12,928 nt of DNA from Nitrososphaera sp. GTDB lineage: Archaea > Thermoproteota > Nitrososphaeria > Nitrososphaerales > Nitrososphaeraceae. Where the stretch lies: NCBI GenBank assembly GCA_025929855.1, contig JAICPK010000012.1:1-12928 (forward strand), read 5' to 3'. Below the pieces are notes generated by a model. It saw nothing but the letters and a program-made list of their open reading frames with translations. It was not told where the DNA came from and searched no databases. This document shows positions 1 to 5,820 of this stretch, one piece after another (the first letter of the stretch is position 1; each line of letters starts with the position of its first letter). The translations under genes and the position numbers were made by a program.

Positions 1-101
1 AATCCTCCTTCAATGACTTCGCCTCTATTATTGACTATACCTACGAAGCGTATGCTGCGGTCAAGTTTGATAATTCTGTCGCAGAGATTGAGCTCTCCCA
101 T
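1..101 (-). CDS. DUF6659-like protein, N-terminal part only (runs off the left edge)
   Basis: Reading the minus strand from an ATG at 101-99 gives an open frame to the window edge (33 complete codons). The peptide begins MGELNLCDRIIKLDRSIRF and continues with a V-G-I-V-N-N-R-G-E segment. This pattern (Cys, a helix ending in a conserved Leu-Asp, then Ile-Arg-Phe, a hydrophobic beta strand and N-x-R-G) resembles the short thaumarchaeal proteins named DUF6659, whose function is unknown. The start is supported by an in-frame stop three codons upstream and by a TATA-like box at 122-130, about 25 bp from the ATG, which implies a leaderless mRNA. The family name comes from recognising the N-terminal pattern only. 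The rest of the gene is outside the window, so length and integrity cannot be judged. Confidence 0.68.
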   Translation of the reverse strand, partial: MGELNLCDRIIKLDRSIRFVGIVNNRGEVIEGG

Positions 102-121
102 ACATGGTTATTGCTCTTCGG

Positions 122-130
122 AATATAAAT
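122..130 (-). promoter_or_regulatory. TATA-like box of the DUF6659-like gene
   Basis: The minus strand reads ATTTATATT here. It is centred about 25 bp upstream of the ATG at 101, the usual archaeal distance from TATA box to transcription start, so the transcript would begin at or next to the start codon. Confidence 0.5.
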
Positions 131-368
131 CGCTTACAAGTCATTGTCATGATTAATCTATTTGGCGTCACAGTCCTCTGTTTCTACAAGCCTCATTTCC
201 ATGGAATGACCCTTCTTGATGTGCGTAAAAAAATGCGATCGTACAAGCACGTTAATATCAAGGTCTGTAAAGTATTTTGTGGAGTATCTGGCAAGTACCA
301 TCTTACAATCAGAGCAGAAAATTTCTTTGAATTTCAAGCTGATCCTTTAACATCTTATGTGTATATAT

Positions 369-1046
369 TCAGTCGGCTTTTTCATCGATTGTTTTTGCTA
401 CCGGATAGTTGTTGTAGTTGTAATTGTTATTGTTCATAAAGTGTATTCTTGATGCCTTGTAGTAGATCACTTCTCCTCTCCTCTCTATTACCGCGACAAC
501 TGCTTCTTTGCCCATATTTTGTATTTGGCTGACAGCTGAAGCAAATTCTTTGGCTGTAGTATTCGTGCCCTCATTTATACCAAAGACGACGTACTTAGCA
601 GGCTTTTTCTCATAATCGCCTCGTTCATATACCCTGAAGTCGTTGCCAAAGCCAAAGCCCTCCTTTGCCACATAGCCTCTGCTTCGAAGGTCGCGATAAA
701 CAAGAAACTCACTCATGATGTTCCTGTTGTGTTTTAGTAGTAGCTCAAAGAGCGAGTTGAAGCCCATGCCCGGTTTGTTCTTGAGCCTTAGCCGTTTTGT
801 GTAAAATAGATATAGAGCCTCGTACGGCTTAAGGATGAAATCAGTATTTTCTTTCTCTCCAAAACCTTTGGTACGCAGTTCATCTTGGAATCGAGTTTCA
901 TCAATCACTATCTTGCGACTGCCTGTCAAGTTCCCCTCTATTATTGAGGGTTGTACTTCTGCTGCGGCGGCTACCGGTTCACTTAACTTCTCAGACAACG
1001 GTCCTGGGCTCGTTGCAGGCGAGGATGGTGGCATCATAGCTAACAT
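369..1046 (-). CDS. tRNA-splicing endonuclease (EndA) family protein lacking the usual catalytic His
   Basis: The 225-residue protein matches the EndA family, which cuts introns from pre-tRNA at bulge-helix-bulge sites. After a low-complexity Pro/Ser/Ala-rich N-terminus (about 1-35) comes an N-terminal domain (about 40-110), then the C-terminal nuclease domain with the family signature at 114-139 (EFLVYRDLRSRGYVAKEG, then FGFGNDFRVYERG). Family catalytic residues are Tyr, His and Lys. Tyr140 (in RVYERG) and Lys180 (in MGKEAVVAV) are present, but by motif alignment with the methanococcal enzyme the His position is Pro149, and no His lies nearby. It could be a structural subunit of a heteromeric enzyme or a divergent catalytic one. 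The tail (205-214) is an Asn/Tyr run. The ATG at 1046 gives the longest frame. ATGs at 1037 and 1034 fit the TATA box at 1057-1065 better. It is divergent from rpl10e. Confidence 0.85.
   Translation of the reverse strand: MLAMMPPSSPATSPGPLSEKLSEPVAAAAEVQPSIIEGNLTGSRKIVIDETRFQDELRTKGFGEKENTDFILKPYEALYLFYTKRLRLKNKPGMGFNSLFELLLKHNRNIMSEFLVYRDLRSRGYVAKEGFGFGNDFRVYERGDYEKKPAKYVVFGINEGTNTTAKEFASAVSQIQNMGKEAVVAVIERRGEVIYYKASRIHFMNNNNYNYNNYPVAKTIDEKAD
405..434 (-). repeat. Degenerate AAY trinucleotide tract coding for an Asn/Tyr tail
   Basis: Ten consecutive codons are AAC, AAT, TAC or TAT, giving an Asn/Tyr run (residues 205-214) near the C-terminus of the endonuclease homologue. On the plus strand it appears as repeated gtt/gta triplets. 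It looks like a triplet tract expanded by replication slippage, kept in frame. Confidence 0.6.
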
Positions 1047-1056
1047 GTAAGGGTGA

Positions 1057-1065
1057 TTATTTAAC
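1057..1065 (-). promoter_or_regulatory. TATA-like box of the tRNA endonuclease homologue
   Basis: The minus strand reads GTTAAATAA. Its centre lies about 27 bp from the ATGs at 1037/1034 but only about 15 bp from the ATG at 1046. If this is the real box, translation would start at Met4 or Met5 of the long frame. A weaker AT-rich alternative (minus-strand CTATAATTTT) lies near 1079-1088. Confidence 0.35.
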
Positions 1066-1169
1066 TAAACTGGTGGCAAAATTATAGGTTCTTAGGAGGA
1101 TTACATAACGATTAAATCACAGCAAAACACAAAAAATGATCATAGAACTAAAATTTGGTGCATTGAAAT

Positions 1170-1691
1170 ATGAAGGGTGTTAATTATCGAGAAACTCGTG
1201 GAATGCCTTATGTTAGGCGGGAATACATAGCCGGCAAGCCACAGATGAAAATCGCAAGGTTTTCATCTGGACTCGCAGGAAACAATTACGATTACAAGAT
1301 CGAACTTATAGCGACTGAGAAGCTCCAGATACGGCATAACGCCTTAGAAGCGGCCAGGCTTGCGGCAAACAAAAGGATGGCACAAGCAGGCGAGACGAGC
1401 TTCTTTTCCATGTTGCGAGTGTATCCCCATGTGCTCCTCAGAGAGAACAAAATGATTGCAACTGCAGGTGCAGACCGACTTCAGGAAGGAATGAGGAGGG
1501 CTTTTGGTAAGTCAACTGGTCTTGCCGCGAGGATTAGACCAGGCCAGGTGATCTTTGAAGCATACGTCACCGCTCCCAATCTTGAACTTGCACAGGACGG
1601 CTTTAAGATGGCAGCAAGCAAGATCGGGCGGCCCACGACTACTAGAATAATGCCACTAAAAGAGCAGGCGATGGCAACAGCTGAAGATTAG
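1170..1691 (+). CDS. rpl10e: 50S ribosomal protein L10e (uL16 family)
   Basis: This 173-residue protein is archaeal L10e, the counterpart of bacterial L16. It sits at the base of the central protuberance of the large subunit near the A- and P-site tRNAs. The characteristic N-terminus (a YRETRGMPYVRREYI segment), the central R-I-R-P-G-Q segment and the basic composition are all typical, as is the length (family about 165-180). An in-frame TGA at 1164-1166 makes the ATG at 1170 the first possible start. There is no clear Shine-Dalgarno sequence next to it. A TATA-like stretch near 1108-1117 would leave a leader of about 30 nt. The gene stands alone, transcribed away from the endonuclease gene, and its stop overlaps the stop of an open minus-strand frame at 1688-1690. 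Identification is firm. Confidence 0.97.
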   Translation: MKGVNYRETRGMPYVRREYIAGKPQMKIARFSSGLAGNNYDYKIELIATEKLQIRHNALEAARLAANKRMAQAGETSFFSMLRVYPHVLLRENKMIATAGADRLQEGMRRAFGKSTGLAARIRPGQVIFEAYVTAPNLELAQDGFKMAASKIGRPTTTRIMPLKEQAMATAED

Positions 1692-2264
1692 ATCAAATTA
1701 AATATTGTCACCAATGACTTTGCACGTTTTATGTCGCATACATCTGCCTTACCAGCTATGCTCTTGCATATGAGCGCAGCAATGTTGTCTGCTTCTTTTT
1801 TATGGTGTTGCCTGCTGTTGACGCAGGATTTTGGACCTCTTCTTTGACCTTTGCATGATCCATATCTTTCGGAAGTCTTTAAACCGTAGTCGGAGTTCAC
1901 TTGCATAAAGTGTCCACCAATCACAAGGAAATGAAAAATATCTGGTTTGGGTTGAAGGTGTCTATAATTTCATAATCTCTTCCATCAATGTCTTGCATTG
2001 GCGCAAAGTTGCTGTCAGCTCTTTCGGATCCAACAAACTCTACATAGTCGCTTGCGCATTTTGCCGTCGCAAAATTGACTGTCAAATATTGAGGTATTTT
2101 TCATCAATATCGGCACATCTAGTATATACAACTCCTCGCCGGCTGCCAAAATTGCTAAGCGCGCCATCTCTCACGATAACCCATCGTTCACTCGCGCAGA
2201 AAAGGCAGAAGGCTGCACGCATGAAGGATATCAGCGTTTTCAACTTGGTTGTCTGAGCTGCTGA
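1688..2264 (-). pseudogene. Possible decayed protein gene, three overlapping open frames
   Basis: No intact gene fits the 867 bp between rpl10e and the next gene. The minus strand holds three successive overlapping open stretches in three different frames. 2264-2085 (60 codons) includes ERWVIVRDGALSNFGSRRG. 2100-1924 (59 codons) includes FVGSERADSNFAPMQDIDG. 1924-1691 includes HHKKEADNIAALICKSIAGK, with its stop overlapping the rpl10e stop. Each has protein-like composition, and they read in order with short overlaps, as expected for one gene of roughly 190 codons broken by two indels. A further minus-strand open stretch from a TTG at 2449 to 2240 might continue it upstream. I do not recognise the protein. 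Chance open frames are a real alternative at this base composition, so confidence is low. Nothing else (RNA gene, repeat, mobile element) is visible here. Confidence 0.25.
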
Positions 2265-2529
2265 TTAGACACATGCATCAACTTACCAAGAACATTTTTT
2301 GGAATGAAGGAAGTGACACTGTGATTCGTATCCATGACAAGAACATGTTCTGCTATTAGTCTCGCTAGCACCAATACAAAAATAGTGCATTTTGTAGTAG
2401 ACACGATGAAAACAAAACTATTACCCTTGTATTCTAGTATGGTTTTCAAATACCGAAAATAAAAGAAACCAAAGAAATTGGCATGTCTAAAAAATTTTAG
2501 CAGATCAAGTCGTGGTCACAATTATAATT

Positions 2530-2540
2530 GCTAAATAGTT
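2530..2540 (+). promoter_or_regulatory. TATA-like box of the PRC-barrel/C2H2 gene
   Basis: The sequence GCTAAATAGTT is centred about 25 bp upstream of the ATG at 2559, implying a leaderless transcript. There is no Shine-Dalgarno motif before the ATG. Confidence 0.45.
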
Positions 2541-2558
2541 CTTGAGCGTATCTTCAAT

Positions 2559-3032
2559 ATGTCTGACGAGCCTTCAAGTTGGACCGACCTTATCAATGAA
2601 TCAGTGCATACAAGCGACGACCAGGACATAGGAGACATAGAAGCAGTAAGCCGCAATCTCATAGTCGTAAAAAAAGGCCTTGTCAATGTCCACCGGTACT
2701 ACATTCCTCTTCATAGGGTTGAAGGTTGGGATGGCAAGGTGGTATGGCTAAAGATCCCAGAAGACGCCGTAAAAGCCAATTATGAGAGAGACGCAGCTCC
2801 AGACCCTTACAACTATCACTACAGTAGTGCCCCTACAGTTGACCCCTCAAATGTCGTGCGCAGATTTCAAATCAATATGCCCAAAATCCCTCCTAGAGCG
2901 CATGAAGAAAAACCATTTCTTGTTTCCCGAGAATCTTCGGGAGAGGAGGAGCGAGTCTTCCTCTGTAACCTTTGCAACGCAAGCTTCAAGACTGACGATG
3001 AATTGAGTAGCCACATAGAGTCAACTCACTAA
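2559..3032 (+). CDS. PRC-barrel-like (DUF2171-type) protein with C-terminal C2H2 zinc finger
   Basis: The product has 157 residues and no signal peptide or membrane segment. Residues about 20-72 (a DIGDIEAVSRNLIVVKKG stretch, a YYIP element and a V-V-W-L-K-I strand) look like the small beta-barrel fold of the PRC-barrel/DUF2171 group. A charged Tyr/Pro-rich linker follows (about 73-130). The C-terminus is a textbook C2H2 finger: Cys136, Cys139, His152 and His157 in a C-x2-C-x12-H-x4-H arrangement, with Phe and Leu at the usual core positions and the last His as the final residue. This suggests a soluble protein that binds nucleic acid or another protein, but no substrate can be named. It stands alone, 303 bp from the convergent CDF transporter gene. 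Confidence is high for a real gene and for the finger, moderate for the barrel. Confidence 0.88.
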   Translation: MSDEPSSWTDLINESVHTSDDQDIGDIEAVSRNLIVVKKGLVNVHRYYIPLHRVEGWDGKVVWLKIPEDAVKANYERDAAPDPYNYHYSSAPTVDPSNVVRRFQINMPKIPPRAHEEKPFLVSRESSGEEERVFLCNLCNASFKTDDELSSHIESTH

Positions 3033-3335
3033 GCGCCAACTTCTCGTTCAATATAAAAAAACAGTGCCTAACGAAGAAAAAATTGCACATAATAATAGCT
3101 CTTGCCAAGATGTATCGAAAATTACAGCTTTCCAGCATTACGCTCGCAACAGATAAGGTAGAAAATACCTACGCATAGTTTACACCAATGAGGGATAAAG
3201 TCCGTTAATCTTTAAGCACACAAGAGACTCATGGAACAACTTGACAATATGCCACACTTGAGATAGCAATAGACATAATACTATCATTCTCGATCATGAA
3301 ACTGACCGATTTAACAGAATCAACCGGCAACAAAA
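3033..3335. other. Non-coding stretch, nothing recognised
   Basis: This 303-bp AT-rich spacer lies between the convergent C2H2 and CDF transporter genes. I see no open frame of useful length, tRNA-like T-loop, repeat array or clear hairpin. A run of seven A at 3055-3061 is the only tract that could act as a T-rich termination signal, for minus-strand transcripts. Confidence 0.5.
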
Positions 3336-4340
3336 TTACTTGCGGGCGACAGATCCGGGCTGGTTTTTTCTGTCACCGAAAATTCCGCCAAACTTTCTTG
3401 TAGTAGTAGTCTCCTGTTTTTGCTGCGGATGCGAATGCGGTATTGATGATATTCTAGTTATGGCAGGGATCTGTGATCGGATGGACATTTCTATCATAAC
3501 AAGCAATAGTTCTACATCTGCAAGCCTCTTGTTACCGTCGATCTCGAGATGTACCTCAGCTTGCGCAAGTGCACCTGCTGGGCGTAGCAGGACTGACTTG
3601 ACTCTGATATTTTCCTCCTTGAACTTTTCCTCCACTATCCTCTTCACCATGTCAGTCAATTTTGGATTCTGCCACGAATCCACCAAAATCAGCGAAGACT
3701 GCTTGAGAGAAATATATGACACTGAAAATATGTAACCTGCAATTATCATTCCCCCTATCGCATCCATCTGGAGAAGGCCAAATTGCGATGCAATTAGTAC
3801 ACTGAAAAAACCAATAACAGATGCAGAGCCATCTTTTATAGAATTTTTGGCATCTGTCTTCAATGACAGGAGGTTGTATTTGTTTGCTATTGAATTCATC
3901 TGGAATGCTCTATGAAGGGAAATACCACCTGCGGCCGCTAACACGATCATCGTCAATACCGGTTGCTTAATCTCTTTTGGGTCGAGTAGTGCTTCAAACG
4001 AATGATAAAAGATGAATATTCCTATTCCAATCATACCTATCGCTGCAATGAGGGCAGCAAAGCTTTCCACTTTATGGTAACCGAAAGGAAATTTCCTGTC
4101 TGCCGGCCTGTGCGCTATGCGTAAGCCGATAAGCACTATGAACGATATCATTGCATCAGAAAGTGAATCTATTCCGTCTGCTGTTGCTACAACACTACCG
4201 CTTATTTGACCCATTATGATTTCGGCAGCTCCTATGCTCAGCAACGTTATAACAGAAACCTTGGCAATCTTCTGTCCTGCAATAAGACCTTCATTTACAA
4301 GATCGGCCGGCTTACCGGCTGAGGGCTTGTTGCTGCTCAC
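3336..4340 (-). CDS. Cation diffusion facilitator (CDF) family metal transporter
   Basis: The 334-residue protein has the CDF layout: six predicted membrane segments (about 25-212), then a cytoplasmic metal-binding domain (about 214-298) and a polar tail with His (PHSHP, 301-305). CDF proteins export divalent metals by proton antiport. Family marks are the loop KFPFGYHKVES (83-93) and the TM2 site D58-x3-D62. Aligning the TM5 segment with YiiP, where His-x3-Asp binds metal, gives Asn166-x3-Asp170 here, so the site is Asn/Asp. This may shift specificity away from the Zn/Cd type, but the metal cannot be named from sequence. The start is GTG at 4340-4338. A TATA-like box at 4371-4379 lies about 35 bp upstream. 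It is divergent from pgk. Confidence 0.92.
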   Translation of the reverse strand: MSSNKPSAGKPADLVNEGLIAGQKIAKVSVITLLSIGAAEIIMGQISGSVVATADGIDSLSDAMISFIVLIGLRIAHRPADRKFPFGYHKVESFAALIAAIGMIGIGIFIFYHSFEALLDPKEIKQPVLTMIVLAAAGGISLHRAFQMNSIANKYNLLSLKTDAKNSIKDGSASVIGFFSVLIASQFGLLQMDAIGGMIIAGYIFSVSYISLKQSSLILVDSWQNPKLTDMVKRIVEEKFKEENIRVKSVLLRPAGALAQAEVHLEIDGNKRLADVELLLVMIEMSIRSQIPAITRISSIPHSHPQQKQETTTTRKFGGIFGDRKNQPGSVARK

Positions 4341-4370
4341 GATAATACTGTCTTATATTTACAGACCATT

Positions 4371-4379
4371 GTATTTAAC
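4371..4379 (-). promoter_or_regulatory. TATA-like box of the CDF transporter gene
   Basis: The minus strand reads GTTAAATAC, centred about 35 bp upstream of the GTG start. This would give a short leader of about 8 nt. Confidence 0.4.
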
Positions 4380-4425
4380 GTTTCAAAAAAGATGTGAACA
4401 GCACTATTAAGAACCATTCATAGCG

Positions 4426-4450
4426 AACAGTCCTCTAATAAGAGTCTGTT
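4426..4450. promoter_or_regulatory. Inverted repeat just upstream of the pgk promoter
   Basis: AACAG (4426-4430) pairs with CTGTT (4446-4450), and CTCT (4433-4436) pairs with AGAG (4441-4444) around AATA, with one extra base on the left arm. The element ends about 15 bp before the pgk TATA-like box, where an archaeal activator or repressor could act. It lies in the divergent region shared with the CDF gene. A further AACAG occurs at 4397-4401. No known operator is recognised. Confidence 0.3.
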
Positions 4451-4464
4451 TTACCGTTATACAG

Positions 4465-4473
4465 ATAAATAAA
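4465..4473 (+). promoter_or_regulatory. TATA-like box of pgk
   Basis: ATAAATAAA is centred 31 bp upstream of the TTG at 4500 and 37 bp upstream of the TTG at 4506. It predicts a transcription start near 4496, only a few bases before the first candidate start codon. Confidence 0.5.
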
Positions 4474-4499
4474 CCTTAACCATTTTACCAATTGTTCAC

Positions 4500-5702
4500 T
4501 TGCATTTGAGAACACTTTCAGATTTGGAAGACTCGCAATTTCATGGCAAGCGCGTGTTTGTTAGAGTTGACTTCAATGTGAGTATAAACAACGGGTGCAT
4601 AGGTGAGGATTACAGAATCAGAATGTCTCTTCCGACAATTGAGTATTTGTCAAAACGAGGAGCCAAGGTCATACTGGCTTCGCATCTTGGAAGGCCTGAA
4701 GGTCATGACCAGAAATATTCAATTGCGCCTGTAGCCAAACGACTGACTGACATCGTCGGCAGATCAAGGCCGCCAATACGGTTTGCAAGCGACTGTGTGG
4801 GTATCGAAATTGAGGAGCACTTAGACAAAATGAATAAAGGAGACATTCTGCTGTTAGAGAACCTGCGTTTTCACAAAGAAGAAGAAACAAATGACCCAGA
4901 GTTTAGCAAAAAACTTGCTTCTCTTGCAGATATTTACGTGAATGACGCCTTTAGTACATCTCATAGGAAACATTCTTCGACCTACGGTGCCGCATGGATG
5001 TTTGATATCCGGCTGGCGGGGATTAATCTGATAAAAGAAGTTAAGTACTTATCAATGATAAGGGAAAACCCGATCAGACCCTTTACTATCGTACTGGGGG
5101 GAGTAAAGATAAAGGACAAGATAGGAGCGCTTGAGCATCTGTTGCCAAATGCAGACAAGGTGATAGTGGGCGGTGCAGCGGCATATACTTTTCTAAAAGC
5201 AAAGGGACTCAATACTGGGAACTCCATTATAGATCACGAGCATATACAATGGGTCGAAAAAGCGCTTTTGAGTTACGGCGACAAGATATTACTGCCCACT
5301 GATCACGTTTGCGCAAGTTCTCCAAACGATACCTCGGTCACCATGGTTAGCGGCGACATCCCAGACGGGATGTCCGGCTTTGACATAGGGAATGAAACAG
5401 TTGAACGCTATTCAGCGGAAGTAGGTTCAAACGGAGGAGGTGCTCTCTTTTGGAACGGCCCAATGGGTATGTTTGAGGTGAAGGCCTTTTCAAATGGTAC
5501 TATAAACATCGCTAAGAGCATGGCTCTTGCATACTGGCGTGGAAGCAAGACGCTCATAGGCGGCGGCGACACACTTGAAGCAATGAAGAGAGCTGGAGTT
5601 GCTGAGAACGAAGTAAGCCATGTATCAACCGGCGGCGGCGCAACACTGCGTTACTTAGCGGGCGACGAAATGCCTGGCCTAGTCATTCTAAATCACTATT
5701 AG
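4500..5702 (+). CDS. pgk: Phosphoglycerate kinase
   Basis: The 400-residue protein catalyses 1,3-bisphosphoglycerate + ADP <=> 3-phosphoglycerate + ATP (EC 2.7.2.3). In autotrophic thaumarchaea it is expected to run mainly towards sugar synthesis. All family blocks are present in order: RVDFN (22-26), the substrate-binding D-Y-R-I-R (37-41), SHLGRP (61-66), LLENLRFHKEE (118-128), NDAFSTSHR (148-156), the Lys-bearing LGGVKIKDK loop (199-207), FWNGPMGMFE (327-336), the nucleotide loop GGGDT (354-358) and STGGGAT (376-382). The length is normal. No ATG fits the N-terminus. The start is TTG at 4500 or, two codons later, TTG at 4506, the latter giving the more usual M-R-T-L-S-D-L beginning. The gene is monocistronic, divergent from the CDF gene and convergent with the propeller gene. 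Confidence 0.96.
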   Translation: MHLRTLSDLEDSQFHGKRVFVRVDFNVSINNGCIGEDYRIRMSLPTIEYLSKRGAKVILASHLGRPEGHDQKYSIAPVAKRLTDIVGRSRPPIRFASDCVGIEIEEHLDKMNKGDILLLENLRFHKEEETNDPEFSKKLASLADIYVNDAFSTSHRKHSSTYGAAWMFDIRLAGINLIKEVKYLSMIRENPIRPFTIVLGGVKIKDKIGALEHLLPNADKVIVGGAAAYTFLKAKGLNTGNSIIDHEHIQWVEKALLSYGDKILLPTDHVCASSPNDTSVTMVSGDIPDGMSGFDIGNETVERYSAEVGSNGGGALFWNGPMGMFEVKAFSNGTINIAKSMALAYWRGSKTLIGGGDTLEAMKRAGVAENEVSHVSTGGGATLRYLAGDEMPGLVILNHY

Positions 5703-5775
5703 GCATCACTTCAGGGACTGCAACAGTTTGATAATTCGATATTAAATATTATCAAAAAGACGACAATGAGTAAAT

Positions 5776-5790
5776 GGGTACACGCTACCC
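5776..5790. terminator. Inverted repeat in the convergent spacer, candidate terminator arm 1
   Basis: GGGTA (5776-5780) and TACCC (5786-5790) form a perfect 5-bp stem around CACGC. It lies in the 118-bp spacer between the 3' ends of pgk and the propeller gene and is directly followed by a second inverted repeat. No long T-run follows on either strand. Confidence 0.35.
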
Positions 5791-5794
5791 AAGT

Positions 5795-5810
5795 TTCTCT
5801 TACAAGAGAA
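5795..5810. terminator. Inverted repeat in the convergent spacer, candidate terminator arm 2
   Basis: TTCTCTT (5795-5801) and AAGAGAA (5804-5810) are perfect complements separated by AC. A two-base loop is tight, so an RNA hairpin would open its inner pair. As DNA it is a near-perfect palindrome that reads alike on both strands, which suits a bidirectional signal 10 bp from the stop of the minus-strand gene. Confidence 0.35.
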
Positions 5811-5820
5811 TACTGCAATT

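Noticed and set aside
104..439. Plus-strand open frame of 111 codons at the left end
   Set aside because: Its 3' part runs antisense through the endonuclease gene, its composition is Cys/Phe-rich and not protein-like, and its 5' end covers the promoter of the minus-strand DUF6659-like gene.
1993..2256. Plus-strand open frame of 87 codons in the spacer after rpl10e
   Set aside because: It is antisense to the minus-strand frames, which read more like protein, and it has Cys/Ser/Leu-rich shadow composition and no promoter at the usual distance.
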